A stretch of 64,000 nt of DNA from Trichoderma breve (taxonomy: Eukaryota; Ascomycota; Sordariomycetes; Hypocreales; Hypocreaceae): the NCBI RefSeq assembly GCF_028502605.1, contig NC_079233.1, positions 3,596,001 to 3,660,000 of the forward strand, in the 5' to 3' direction. The translations under genes were made by a program, and so were the position numbers. A model generated the notes under the pieces. It was not told the DNA's origin, searched no databases, and saw only the letters and a program-made list of their open reading frames with translations. This document shows positions 1 through 11,271 of the stretch, in pieces (position 1 is the stretch's first letter; every line of letters starts with the position of its first letter).

Positions 1-428
1 GACTATTTCGTCGAAAGGAGCGAAAGCTGGGAGGTAGTGCAAAGCTTCGCTATGCTGACGTCGGCCCAAGAATGGATGAAAAACGAACCCTCAGCGACCC
101 CGGCCACCGTTTACGGCCACTGGGCTCTGATTCTAGGGCGGAAGCGGTCGCGTGCCGGCAGCCAACAGGCTAGGTCGAGGTCATTAGCAAACAACAACAG
201 CCCAGCAAAGTGGCGGAGAGGTTTCTCACAGAGGATATAGCAATGACAGCGGGCAACGCTATAACGTCAGGAGTGGCCAGTCGAAAGCGTAAAGGGGTGT
301 GTCCAGGCCGTGTCTGCTATGCGACCTCGAGGATTAGTGAGCAGATGAAATCGAGTCCAGGCTGTCGAGTTGGAGAGAAGATGAGGGAGGGTCGAAGGAC
401 AGCCAGAGGGTCATTGCGCAAAAGAGAC

Positions 429-458
429 AGACACGCACACACATGCACACACACACCA
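429..458. repeat. CA-type microsatellite
   Basis: Imperfect alternating AC/CA dinucleotide tract, interrupted once by ATGC. It lies in noncoding sequence. Confidence 0.8.
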
Positions 459-1266
459 TATTAGACAATCAGGCCGGCTACGGTATGGATGCTGCAGCTT
501 TTTGACGTTGACGTGGGGTAGCTCCAAGCGGTGGGTTTTTTCCAAGGTTGGCGTGGCGAGCTGGCCGTTAGCCTCCACTGGCTTCCAGCGAGCGACAGCC
601 TGCAGAAGCCCTGCAGCACCAAGCAAACAACAGCCGAAATGATGGAAGATCAGCGGCAACCCCGAAAGGAAAATCCCCCCCAAAAAGGACCGCCACGATT
701 TCGAGGGGGTGTGTGCCCAAGTAATGGAACGATGAGACCGGATTGATGAGAGGATGACAGCTTGTCGAGCCTTGTCGAGGCAACGTGTGTACTCGCATGC
801 GCCTGTACTCGCACAAATACAACAGCAGTGGGAAGTACAGGTACTCCGTGCAGCCAACGCAGATGTACTAGCCCAGACAGTGCCCAAGAGCCTCAGGACA
901 GGGCTAGCAAACAACAAGGTTTACGTTGAAATTTCAGATTGATGCGACATCAGATCCATGCAGCGAACAGACGAAATTTTTTGATCCACGTTGCATGCCT
1001 TCGACATTTCTGTAGTTGGTATATACACTTTAAGCAGCTCGAACGGCCTGCATCGGGCACTGCGAGTAATGAGAATGCCTTCCTTCTTTTCGGTGAGGGT
1101 GCCCTGCTATGCTGGCATTTTATCGTGCCGAAGTTCTAACCAAAGGGAGGCTGGAGCCGAGCTACCGGCTTAATGCCGAAATCTGCATGACGCCAGCGGC
1201 GCCAATGCTTTCCATTTCCACAACGAAGGTCCCCTGAGAACGTGGCAATGCTTGCGGCGTTGATTT

Positions 1267-1284
1267 AAAAAAAAAAAAAAAAAA
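1267..1284. repeat. Poly-A tract of 18 bases
   Basis: An uninterrupted run of A in noncoding sequence. No transposon or retrogene body is visible immediately upstream, so it reads as a simple homopolymer and not as a retroposon tail. Confidence 0.8.
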
Positions 1285-2255
1285 GGCAAATGACGATTTC
1301 GTGCCTATTATGTGAGATGTGTCGAGTTACACGAGTCGATGACATGGCATTTATCTTGATAGAGATCTACCAACCTGTGTGCATCTCGCTTGAAACACAT
1401 GGTGGATTAGATTGTTAACCGAAGCCTCGCAGAATCCCTAGAGATCCGTCTAATGGCACCCTACCTAGCAAGCCAAGAATACATGTCCAGATCAACACAG
1501 CAGGTAGATGTACCTACATGCGCAACCACCGTTCAATGAAACGCCACCACGATCCTTCAAGGCTGACATGCACAAGACATCGAGTCTCTTCTAATCAACT
1601 AGACAGTGTTTGCTGGCCATTCAATTGTATTTTGGATCCCTGTGTTGCACCACCACGCACTCACTAATTACGGCGCCGTTGCCACGCACCGCTGCATCCG
1701 AGTCTGCAGAGTCGAGTGCTTGACTGAGTCAAGGTGTACAGGTACTACAGGTTTAGTACGGCTTCTTACCGCACGCGGCGCTAAATGATCCATGCGCTCG
1801 GGATGGAACTGAGCATAACGCATGGACCAGGGGCCCTAGCAAGAAGAAGAGATACAGAAGAATGTTGGAAGCCTAGCTGCTAGAAGGCCCTTCTGAGCCC
1901 CCATGACCCTTGTGCTGTTCGGGTGTCTCTTTTGCAGCTAGCCATCGCGCGGATCTCACAGCAAGGATTCATATACGAAGGAGCTATCTGTTTTTTTTAG
2001 AAGGAAACAATAATAAACAAGAAAAAGGAAATCAGAGCTCGACGAAAGAAGAACAGGGGAATAGAAACGGCATCGTAGATACATATTCCCCGTGCCTTGC
2101 CGTAATATTACGCGTGCCTTGCATATTCCTCCAGAAGCCAAGCCGCATGCGCACCCTTTCCGCGCTCCCTCCTAACCGTACTGCTACCACATGCACCTAG
2201 GACAAGCGTTCCGTAGCGATGCTGACCTGGGCTTAATCGTGCATGTACGGCTCGG

Positions 2256-2266
2256 TATATAAATAG
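2256..2266 (+). promoter_or_regulatory. TATA-like box
   Basis: TATATAAATAG matches a strong core TATA element. The downstream 400 bp hold only weak short ORFs (the closest candidate ATG is at 2682), so the transcript it might drive is unknown. Confidence 0.35.
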
Positions 2267-2681
2267 AGCAACTCGAGCCATTCCTACCTGGGCAGTTCCA
2301 AGCATTAGCACTCACTCACCGGAATCGAATTTCAAGGCCATATCTTTTTCTTACTTGGTGCCAGGTAGCACTGCACTTGGCTGTTCGGCATGCACGACTG
2401 TACGCCTTTTGACGGCGAAATTGGAGAATAATCTCCGTCTGACATACAAAGATCCAATGGCGGAGTCCCCATGTGGGATAAGCACAGGTACGAGTACAGG
2501 TATGTCTCAAGTTGAGCTGTTTACTTCAGACACCACCAAATTCGTCCATGCCGCATTACAACACACTTACCTGCCTTACCTTTACCTTGGGTTTCATCAT
2601 TGACATCACCCACAGCACCGCTTTCCTCTCACCCTCATTTCTGTTTCATCTTACCGTAGCCGTACAGAATCTAATCTCATC

Positions 2682-2840
2682 ATGGGACTTGATATCATTC
2701 TGCCATGTACATCGTGTCAGCGCACTTGCGCACACGTCGAAAAGGGGGCCAAGAAAAGCGCCCCCAAGCTGACTAGAGGCCTCCTCATCGTACCTGCCCT
2801 TTCATATTCTGCCGACAATCCCACATCCAGTTGTTTTTGA
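2682..2840 (+). CDS. Possible 52-aa small Cys-containing protein
   Basis: An ATG in a good context (ATCATGG) follows a pyrimidine-rich stretch like a fungal 5' leader and opens a frame of 52 codons ending in TGA. The product would carry a CxxCxxxC cluster near residues 9-15 and a Lys-rich middle. A TATA-like box lies about 420 bp upstream. No family is recognised and an ORF this short can occur by chance, so this is only a candidate. Confidence 0.2.
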   Translation: MGLDIILPCTSCQRTCAHVEKGAKKSAPKLTRGLLIVPALSYSADNPTSSCF

Positions 2841-3111
2841 CCGCCCCGGCTTGTTTTGTTTGCCAGTTTGAGCTTATCAATCGGTTATTTTCCTTTTCTC
2901 CTCTTTGGCTTCCTTGTTTGTCAAAGTCCGATTTGCACTCGTCATCATCCGCAAATTTTTCACATCCGTTCCTGGCCTTGACTCAAATGGGCCGACCTCT
3001 CTAAGTTCTTACCGGATGGACCCATTGATGGATCGATCAGATCATTGGCGGAGGAAGAGATCAAATGGGTGTTTCGGCACTGCATTTCTCGAAAAGGGGG
3101 CACGGCATGTA

Positions 3112-3130
3112 ATCAGTCAGTCAGTCAGTC
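3112..3130. repeat. CAGT tetranucleotide repeat
   Basis: About four and a half tandem copies of TCAG in noncoding DNA. Confidence 0.75.
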
Positions 3131-3598
3131 ATTGTGATTCATATCCTCTTCATTCAGTTGGTAGATCCCAGTAGCTCTACGGGATCATCATTTACTAAAA
3201 TGGCACAGGTTGTACAAAGAGTATGAGTACACGTACAACCGAAAATGAGAAGGAAATCCTTCGTGAGCCGCCCAGTGGCAGCCCAGGTGCAAATGCATCG
3301 CCAATCAAATTGGGTCATTGTCAACATACCATGCCCACGTCTTCGGAGATTTCCGAACTACCAAGCATGCATCCAACCGCTTTTCATCTTGTCCTCCGTA
3401 GATCCTTGAACCGTCTCTCGGCTTCACATGTAACCATCGCATCATTTCTATTTTGCAGCTTCCCAGTCGGGGCCTTTAACCCAGCCTGCGACCAAAACAG
3501 AGGCCCTAAAAATAATAACCGGGCTCCCTTGAACACATAATCATTCACCCAACGCCGCGGATGTGGTTCCGTAACTCAAACAGACTCCCCCTGCCGCC

Positions 3599-5450
3599 TT
3601 ATGGGCTGGTACTTTTCAAGAACATGTTGAAAACTGCCGAGTCGGTGCACTCCTCTGAAGGGTATCCAAGCTCCTCCAGGAACTGCTCCAGTTCAGCATT
3701 CTCTTCCGGTGGGCACTGGATCCCTGCCAGCACCTTGGCCACGTCTCCGCCATACGTACGATACTGGAACAGGCTGATGTTGAACTTTGGTCTCAGGGTT
3801 GCCAGGAACTTTTCTAGCGCTCCTGGCCGCTCAGGGAAGTTGAACATGAAGACCCTTTCGTTCTCCACGCCGGTGCGTCCGCCGATGAGATAACGCACAT
3901 GACTTTTGGCGAGCTCGTCGTTGGATAGGTCAGTCACATCCATGCCCTCGGCTCGGATACGCTCCATGAGTGACCGCACCTCCTCGACCCTTTGGGCCGC
4001 CGGGACTGTGATAGAGAGACCGATGAGGACATTGGCAACATTGCCGGATGAGTAGCGGTAGGAAAACTCCGTTACAGGGCGAGGCATGATGGTATCGACG
4101 AGCTTGGCAAAGGCCCCAGGACGCTCTGGGATGGTAGCGGCCATCAACACCTCCTTGCCCTCACCCAATGTGGCACGTTCGGCAACAAACCTCAACCGGT
4201 CAAAATTCATGTTGGCGCCCGAGGTCACAGCAATGAGCGTCCTCTTGGCGTCAACAGAAGGCTGGCGCGCAACGTATTTCTTCAAGCCAGCTATAGACAG
4301 GGCGCCCGCCGGTTCCAATCCGGATCTGGTATCGTCGTACATGTCTTTGATGGCAGCGCAGATCTCATCCGTGGAGACCTCGATAACTTCGTCCACAACC
4401 TCGCGGCAGATGCGGAACGTCTCCTCTCCAGGGACCTTTACGGCGGCGCCATCTGCAAATAAGCCGACTTCTTGAAGCATGACTCTCTTCCCCAGCTTCA
4501 AAGACTGTGCCATGGCATTTGCATCTGATGCCTCAACGCCAATGATTTTAACATGAGGTGCCATTCTCTTGACAAACAAGCCAATGCCTGCTATGAGGCC
4601 GCCGCCTCCAACTCCACAAAAGATGGCTTCAACTTTGGCCATGTTGACCTGTCCAAACATTTCATTGCCAATGGTCCCTTGACCGGCAATGACGTAGGGG
4701 TCGTCGAAAGGAGGAATGTTGATGAGTCCGTCGTGCTTCGCACGCCGTGCACACTCTTCCTTTGCAGCGTCGAAATCTGCGCCGTGTAAAACCACATGGC
4801 CGCCAAGGCGCGCAACATTCAAATGCTTGATGCTTGGCGTGCCCTCCGGCATGACAATGGTGGCGGGAATCTTGAGTTTTCGGGCAGAGTAGGCAACTCC
4901 CTGGGCATGGTTTCCAGCAGAACAGCAGACGACACCTTTCCAGCTTTCGGCTGGGTCAAGATGGGCCATCTTATTGTACGCGCCGCGCAGCTTAAAGCTG
5001 AAGACGGGCTGCAGATCTTCGCGCTTGAGCAAAACATTGCACTCTAGTCGGTTGCTCAGGTTAATGGCTGGGGACAGCGGCGTGGTCTTGCAGGCCTCAT
5101 AGACTCGTGAGGTTGCGCTGGCAATCATGCGCAGGTACTGCTCCGTTAAGCAAAACACGTCAGTCCTCTTGGTCCTACAATCTTCCTTGTCTTCGCAAAA
5201 GGGAGCAAAAGAAGAGAAGAAAGAAAAGACCTTGCCCAGAGTTACTCACGTCAGGGTGACCATCGGGAAGTTGGAATTCTTCTGGCACCAGCGATGCGCC
5301 CTCTTCGACCGTCTCGGGTGGTGGTGATGGATTCGCGCTGTATTCCGTCAAGGCCATGGCTCTCATGGCCGATGACGTTGATGGCCTGCGAGTCCCATGG
5401 GTGCCCGTGGCGCCGTTGGGCATTAACGTGGTGCCATTGAGACCCGGCAT
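3599..5450 (-). CDS. ILV1: Threonine dehydratase (threonine deaminase), biosynthetic
   Basis: Two exons, 5450-5250 and 5137-3599, separated by a 112-bp intron (GTGAGT donor, GAGCAG acceptor, phase 0), give 579 aa. The enzyme is PLP-dependent and converts threonine to 2-oxobutanoate, the first committed step of isoleucine synthesis; fungal forms act in mitochondria. The catalytic domain holds SFKLRGA with the expected PLP lysine at about residue 116, the [10 protein letters not shown] phosphate-contact segment and the Gly-rich [10 protein letters not shown] loop. Two ACT-like regulatory modules follow, each marked by an ERPGA motif (about 400-480 and 490-575), which in the family bind isoleucine and valine. 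Exon 1 encodes a variable leader without a textbook mitochondrial presequence, so the start at 5450 is the weakest part. The family assignment is secure. Confidence 0.95.
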
Positions 5451-6192
5451 CTCGAAGGCAAATTTTCGAATCGGTGATGCAGATTCTTGTCTTATTTCTG
5501 TCTCTTGTTTGTTTGGTGCGGTGTAAAGAAAGAAAGGCCAGTCTGACTGACGCTGGCGAGGATGATGACCTCCGATAAATCGGACCCTCCGAGTTTTTTT
5601 TGGAGAAAAAAGGTGGCGTATACTAGCGACCGCCCCGATGCAATGAGAAGCCCGGCAATGCCAATCAGTACGCGGGCATGCTTTTATATGTCGAAACTGG
5701 CTCTCTTTGGCAATGTACTGATGCTTTACAGTATATGAAATAAGCCAAGAGTTAAGATGTCACGACGCAAGCCAAAACGGTGGAAGATTCCACCAAAGCA
5801 TGCATGTAATTGAGCTTGGGTGTGCAGAGCTGAGTCAATCAAGACATGGCGCAAAAGCGCATCGATATCGGAGCCCGCATTTGATTGCGCTCAATGCTTC
5901 TTATCACCCATTCTGATTCGATTCAATCCGCGCAACGCAGCAATCAATATTACTACAATTCTTTCAGTACAGTAAAAGACCAAGCATATATTACTAACTC
6001 CAATGGTATCTAGGACGAATCATCTGCCGGATGAGAATTCCTTTATGCACCCAATCTATCCTTCCACGTCGCCAGCAGCAATCAATCAATACAAGTTTCA
6101 AATACCAGCTCATCATGCAAGCAATCATGCAGGGGAATCAAAAACACGGTCACTCCTCTTTCTCCACGCCACCTCTCTAAAACCATCCCTTC
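5451..6192. other. ILV1 promoter side and 3' flank of the Asn-rich gene
   Basis: Noncoding. The part next to 5450 should be the ILV1 leader and promoter (minus strand). The part near 6192 is the 3' flank of the minus-strand gene ending at 6193. No repeat or other gene is evident. Confidence 0.6.
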
Positions 6193-6813
6193 TCAAGACT
6201 TGCCGGATTTTCGAACTACCTGCTCATATGTCGGTAGACTTTCCGACGAGCTTGCTGGGTGCGGATCCCCTCGGCTGGTCGGCCGGTCGCGACTCTGGAT
6301 ATCCCGCCATTGAGACCCTTCCGGTTCTGGATCCATGATCCCTTGCTGCGCGGGGTGATACATGGCTTGACTTCTTGAGTTGTCACCACGCTGCATGTAA
6401 GGCACGCCACCATTGCCGGGTTGAGGTTGCATATTTGAGTATTGAGGTAAGGTTGAGCGGGGGCCCGCTCGCGAACCAGAGTTCATCAGGGACAGGACCA
6501 TGTCGGCATCCCTTGCTTTGCGCTCTGCCTTGCGCATTCGTCTATTCATCCGACGCTCCTCCCGACGGCTAACCATCATTTGTGGTGGGTAAGCGGCATA
6601 TGGAAAAGCATTGTAGTTGTTGCCACCACAGCCGTTGCTGTAGCCATTATTGTAGCCGTTGTAGTTGTTGCTGCGGCCGTTGCTTTGGTTATCGTAGTAT
6701 TGGCCGTTGCTGTATCCGTTGTTATATCCATTATTGCGGTTTTGCCGACCGTTATCGTCGTGGTTAGCCATTGTTCGAGCGGCTGCCGCCACGAGGCCAA
6801 TAAGCAGGGCCAT
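6193..6813 (-). CDS. Asn/Gly/Tyr-rich small protein with LPTY motif, function unknown
   Basis: A single frame of 206 aa. It starts with a short hydrophobic stretch (residues 3-12) that could be a weak signal or anchor. An Asn/Gly/Tyr-rich segment (about 18-68) follows, built from degenerate copies of NNGYSNG. Next is a strongly basic helix-like block with many Arg, Lys and Glu (about 82-104), a disordered Ser/Pro/Gln region, and a C-terminal LPTYEQVV. LPxY is a known ligand type for WW domains, including those of Rsp5-type ubiquitin ligases, so a ubiquitin-adaptor or membrane-sorting role is possible but is inference. No catalytic domain is visible. ATG at 6813 is the only start that keeps the hydrophobic N-terminus. 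The gene is probably real given its length and organised composition. Confidence 0.7.
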   Translation of the reverse strand: MALLIGLVAAAARTMANHDDNGRQNRNNGYNNGYSNGQYYDNQSNGRSNNYNGYNNGYSNGCGGNNYNAFPYAAYPPQMMVSRREERRMNRRMRKAERKARDADMVLSLMNSGSRAGPRSTLPQYSNMQPQPGNGGVPYMQRGDNSRSQAMYHPAQQGIMDPEPEGSQWRDIQSRDRPTSRGDPHPASSSESLPTYEQVVRKSGKS

Positions 6814-7492
6814 TCTTTGTTTGTGGTGATTGGACGAATTTAGAGAGTAATACTATGCAGGTGATGTAGCCGAGACGTTGATGTCTTGTGTAAGCGACGC
6901 CGAGGAGGTGATGCGCGAAGGATGAAACAAGATGATTCACAAAAGTCTCCAGTTACAATGATTGATCAAAAGAAGACGAGGTGTGTAAGGGGTAGGTGTG
7001 ATGAGTGATGAGACAATGAGAGATAAGAGACGGATCTTTATACAAGTTTAAAGCTGCTATGCTAACGATGCAAATTCCAAATACCGGCGCGAAACTGCAT
7101 GACGACTTTATATCCTGCGTTCGCACCGCCTCTTCCTCTCGAGGCTCAGATAATCAGGGACCAAGGCTGTGCCTCTTCTCCACGCGGCCTCCAAGAGCGT
7201 ATTTTGTGCGTATCTCGAATCGTTCTGCTCGATCTGGCCTAGCCTCTGGAGACGATCCGGCTCCGCGCCTCCACCATCGGGGCCGCATCCACCCAATCGG
7301 CCATTTCCAGATCGGAGCGTCAGGATGCCTTGATGCCGACCAGCGGGTTTTTACTGCCTGGTTTCAGAGGGAGGCCAAAAAGACAAGGTTGTTGCCATGA
7401 AGTTGAACCAGACTAAGATCAAACGGTAAAACGAGGTTAAACGAAACAGAAGAGTCAGTTTTGATGCATCTTTGCTTTGCTGGGTACAGTGC
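6814..7492. other. Intergenic, promoter of the Asn-rich gene
   Basis: Noncoding stretch between the start of the minus-strand Asn-rich gene and the 3' end of the minus-strand GH76 gene. Nothing else is recognised. Confidence 0.6.
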
Positions 7493-9353
7493 CTAGGGTC
7501 TCAGCCACAATGAATCTCCTGACGATAGTGACTGCGAGATGTCCCAATAGGCGCGAAGCACAGCGACGCCTCCTACCTGTGTTTCCACTGTGCGTCCTCT
7601 GCCGCGATCGTTGGGGTCGCTTGGACGCGGTTTTGGTTTCCTCATAGGTTTCTCCATCGAATCCAACATGTCCATCTTCTTGTAGTCCTCTGGCGTAACT
7701 TGTTTGTCCAGCCCTCTCTTCCGAGATCCTGGCAGCCATCTTGAATCCCGCCCCCAGAGGTCGTCATTTGGGGTTCCGTCTTTACGATAGTCGGTGGCAT
7801 TTACAGCATCATGGTCGATTCCGTCGCTTACCCGGGATACGTGAATGTTGCCGAAAAGTGCTGACCCCCACCACATGCCAAAGCGTCCTCGACTGTCTCG
7901 AGATGTCAGCGCTGCCAAAGCGTTATGCTTAATCCAACCCAGATACGCCTGGCAGGCCGATTTGTGGGCTGCTTTGACTCGAGTGAAACCATCCATGTCG
8001 ACGTAATCGCCATCGTTGAGGTTATCCTCGTCCAAGGGCCGACAGAATGCAGTCAGATGGTGAAAGTATATGCCCTTGAATGTCTGGCCATCCTGAGAGC
8101 ATGTTCCACCTGCATCACACTTCTCCTCTAAGATACCACCCCGACCAAGACCTCTCCATTTGGGCAGCTTTGCAGATACATCCACCGAGTCTATTGGCCG
8201 GTTCGTCTTCAAGCTCCAGCCGGTGGCCTTGATGACGGCCTGGATAAGATTATGGCCGTCTTCTAGGTACGAGGGGCTCCCGGTCACATCCCACAGCCCT
8301 CGTTGACCAGTGAGCAGCACGCCCTGGTTGTAAGTGTACACCATTTCATCGCGAATGTTGCACTCCACTCCCCCATGCTTTCGTCGGCCAATGTGAAACC
8401 CATCAGCATACAGGCCTTCGCGATTCATCATGTTGCTGTTTACGAGCCATTTGTAGCCCTCAATCGCCGCTTGAAGATGTAGCGGGTCCTTATCGGCGAC
8501 ACTTCCGTTGCTCATGTACTGATACATGGAAATAGAGGCTGAAATGTACAGCTCATTCGTGATGGCGTTCTTGTAAGGCTCCAGACGGGGGTTCCAGACC
8601 ATGCCGCCGTGGCACAATGCCGTGTCCCAGCCCTGAGCCCCAAGAAGCCAGAAGCTTTTCGCCCGGCTCTGGAAGGACGGAATCCAGAGATGGCCGCGCC
8701 ACGGCAGCAATGCCAAAGCGGCATGGACGTCAGTAGGGAAACTAGCATTGGGGCTGTGCTCGGCTTCGGGGAAGCGGATGCCGTCATGCGATCGAGCAAA
8801 ATTCACGGCCTCTATCCAGCCAAGCACCACCCATAATATGTCATCAAAGGCCTGCATAGGAAAGTCTCTCTAAGCCGAGGATATAACTAGGGGCGGGCGA
8901 GCAAGGGGGAGGGCATACCTGGTCTCGAATGGCAACTATATCCTGCGCAAAGTGATAGCCAATGACTTGGTCGTACACTGACGAGATGAGGTTTTCCTGC
9001 GCTTCTCGAATACTGGGCGTAATGCCTGGGACGATCAAGTTTATCGACTTGGTGAGGGTTGACAGCATGCCGGAAACGACGGTCTCAGTGACGGCGGCGG
9101 TCCAGTCTATCGCCGATGGCCATGTATTTCGTCCGATTTGGTAGTATTCATTCTGCAGCACGGCGAGCGCGGAGAAGGCATCTTCAAGGATACCAGTCTT
9201 GGCTTCGTCGGAGGCGAGATCTCTTGCGGGGATGTGCAGGAATTCATCTGGTGGCGGACGACAATCGTTCGCCACGGCATATATGGAGCAATATTCTTGT
9301 TTGGTGTATTTATATGAGGCGATCACCACGGGGAGGAAAGCAAGGATAAACAT
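7493..9353 (-). CDS. Secreted glycoside hydrolase family 76 (alpha-1,6-mannanase-like)
   Basis: Exons 9353-8919 and 8851-7493 with a 67-bp phase-0 intron (GTATGC donor, ATGCAG acceptor) give 597 aa. GH76 enzymes (fungal Dcw1/Dfg5 relatives) act on alpha-1,6-mannan and in cell-wall assembly or GPI-glycan handling. The N-terminus MFILAFLPVVIAS looks like a signal peptide. The adjacent Asp pair expected for GH76 catalysis is seen in FDDILW at about D148-D149, just after the intron. Further family landmarks are HGGMVWNP, the KNAITNELYISAS helix and the YNQGVLL segment. The C-terminal third has an RGRGR-containing linker before a final helix (GGVAVLRAYWDIS). No C-terminal GPI signal is evident, so the protein is probably soluble and secreted, unlike classic Dfg5. 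Exact substrate is not inferable. Confidence 0.88.
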
Positions 9354-10354
9354 GACGGTATGTATACATGTAATGAATAAGGTTCGTTATGGCTGAGGAT
9401 GAGCAAATGAGCGTAAGCAGCTGAAGAGCAGCATCTGTCAGTGCAGATGCTATACAGATGAAGAATAAAATTGTTTGTCTTATGATGAATATGAGGCGAG
9501 GTGGTTAAGTTGATACAATTGAGAACATCGGGTTGAAGGTTTGGGTATGTCAAATGACTGCCTTACAAGTTAGAGTGTGTGTCAGTTTAGCTTCATTGTT
9601 CTCAGACTACCTATGTGGTACTATGTAGTTTCCTTAGCTAGCATGAAGACGTGCGTATAAACAGAGGTACTAGACAAGTAGTTTAAAGTGCCGAACCAAT
9701 AAATCGGATGTCATGGGGCTCGTTTCCATACCAGCGCTGATCTACCCCTCAGCCGTAAATCCTCTACTAGAACCTCGTTCAATTCGAGACATCTTATGAA
9801 CTATGCCAATGTGAAATAACTTCGCATAATGCCATTCTTGTATGATTCATTATTCGTACTTCCTTGATTTCGTATGTCATTACTTTGTTCTCGTGGCCAT
9901 GAGTTCTACCACATGCGTTTCTAATGAAGCTACAGGGTATGTATGTTTCTTAGTGATTACCCCAACAGCTTGGGTAACGTAAACTCTATCTCAATAATCT
10001 AGATTCGTACAATTACCTTAGCATGAAGTGATATTCCCTATTAAGTTGTCTACGTCGGCTGAGGCTTTTGATGGCCGCCCCAATTTCTCGGAGCTTCGAT
10101 CCGATGGGCGAGCCGCAAGCCTCTAATAGAGAAGCCGCAAAGCTTACAAGTTGGAGGCTGCATTCATGGACGGATGGCCGATTAAATGAAGTTTCCGTAC
10201 AAACGAAAAATCACCTGTGTCGAGGTCGATCTATTGGGGCAAACTGACATATGTGTGTTCAATGTTGAGGTGGCTTCTCTCAGAGTGAACCTCAAGACTT
10301 CGAAGGATTCGGATGTAATCCGAGGTTTCCGCTAGTACAGGTGTATATATGCAT
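9354..10354. other. AT-rich intergenic region
   Basis: Upstream of the minus-strand GH76 gene and left of the decayed Cep57-gene copy. It is visibly AT-richer than the flanking genes. No gene or repeat is recognised. The 14-mer AGAAGCCGCAAAGC near 10130 also occurs near 19420, upstream of copy B, and may be a trace of a shared upstream region. Confidence 0.5.
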
Positions 10355-10488
10355 CTCCGTGCTCCTAACAGCAGAGCTAGCTCGATGATGTCTTCCATCT
10401 TCTCAGATCCCGAGGGCGAATTCACACGCAGGCTGCAATAGGGCAACTCGCATTGCTGCTCTAGTTCTACAAGACAGCCGTCATCATT
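10355..10488 (+). pseudogene. Decayed duplicate of Cep57-domain gene exon 1, left block
   Basis: This block matches 12869-12997 of the intact gene downstream, in the same orientation. An almost perfect core of about 40 bases includes CAGATCCCGAGGGCGAA and ACACGCAGGCTGCAA. Homology then fades through scattered matches and indels up to the TTGAATATA at about 10487. In the copy the codon after CTGCAA is TAG instead of GAG, so the frame is closed, and small indels also break it. The block cannot encode a functional spindle protein. Together with the block at 11272 it shows a duplication that later broke apart. Confidence 0.8.
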
Positions 10489-10531
10489 GAATATAAAATA
10501 TTCCAATCTCCAACATCTGACTAGGGCAGAC

Positions 10532-11146
10532 ATGGTTCGTGCTACGAAGGCTCTAAAACGGCCATTTATTACAGTCCGGCAAGTGTGGGAGGACTACCAA
10601 AATGGGCGAGCTATCCGTCGAACGCCAATAATAGTCATGTCGGACGGGAAAGAGAAGTGCCACGCGATGTGCACAGAATGCGAAGAATACAACAATAAGA
10701 AGTACAAGGATGAAAGGCCGAATGAATGCGAGGAAGGTTGCCAGGAGGAGTGCCAGGAAGAGTGCCAAGAAAAGAACAGCAGTTTGAACAAAGACCAATG
10801 CAAAGATAATGTACGCTCGCAGCCCGTCAGAGACAAAGAGCGTGCTGGCCGAACGGCTGAGCAACTTAAGAAATCATGGAGATATTATAAATATCACGAA
10901 TTTCCTTGGGTCCTTTGTCAGCCGGTTTGTGAGGAGAGTAATTGGAAGGGAACCTGGATATTACAGGTGAAAGATATGAAAGCCATGAACTGGGGGGTAG
11001 ATGTAATACCTTGCCAACTCAAGAAGGGGGAAAAGTTTGTGTGGAGACCAACTCGTCAGTTACCGTTCCCCTTTGGGGAGGAAAGCAGTGTACTGCCATC
11101 TGAAGGAGGACAGGATGATATGATGGTCTGGTTGGGAAAAAGCTAG
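10532..11146 (+). CDS. Copy A: lineage-specific Cys/Glu-rich protein, function unknown
   Basis: A 204-aa protein of no recognised family, paralogous to copy B at 19809. The start at ATG 10532 is chosen because it aligns exactly with the start of copy B. Residues 1-30 hold the shared block with TVRQVWEDYQ and GRAIR. Residues about 43-83 form a Cys/Glu-rich low-complexity segment with period-4 ECQE repeats. The C-terminal half has EFPW, ESNWKGT, VKDMKAMNWG, RPTRQLPFP and a final QDDMMVWLGK. No signal peptide or membrane segment is seen. The Cys clusters could bind metal or form disulphides, but that is inference. Base composition is lower in GC than the core genes around it. The gene sits between two decayed blocks of the Cep57-domain gene. 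A GTGAGT follows the stop codon directly, so a 3'-UTR intron is possible. Confidence 0.7.
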   Translation: MVRATKALKRPFITVRQVWEDYQNGRAIRRTPIIVMSDGKEKCHAMCTECEEYNNKKYKDERPNECEEGCQEECQEECQEKNSSLNKDQCKDNVRSQPVRDKERAGRTAEQLKKSWRYYKYHEFPWVLCQPVCEESNWKGTWILQVKDMKAMNWGVDVIPCQLKKGEKFVWRPTRQLPFPFGEESSVLPSEGGQDDMMVWLGKS

Positions 11147-11271
11147 GTGAGTACTGACAATTTGATGTGGCAGATGGTTCTTGTCTTTACCTCTCCACCT
11201 TGCATCTTAGGTAACAGTGCTAATTGCAGGGTGTTAAAGATCTTTGTGAAGTGCAGATTCGTGTTCTCAAC

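Larger units (their letters stand above)
1..3598. other. Intergenic region, no firm gene
   Basis: No reading frame here has recognisable domains. It holds a CA-type microsatellite (429-458), an 18-base A run (1267-1284), a CAGT tetranucleotide repeat (3112-3130), a TATA-like box (2256-2266) and several GTAC-containing motifs. The right end is the 3' flank of the minus-strand ILV1 gene. The left end could be the promoter of a gene outside the window, but nothing proves it. Confidence 0.6.

Noticed and set aside
411..917. 168-codon open frame on the minus strand
   Set aside because: Low-complexity Cys/Ser/Leu composition, overlap with a CA microsatellite and no domain; typical of chance openness.
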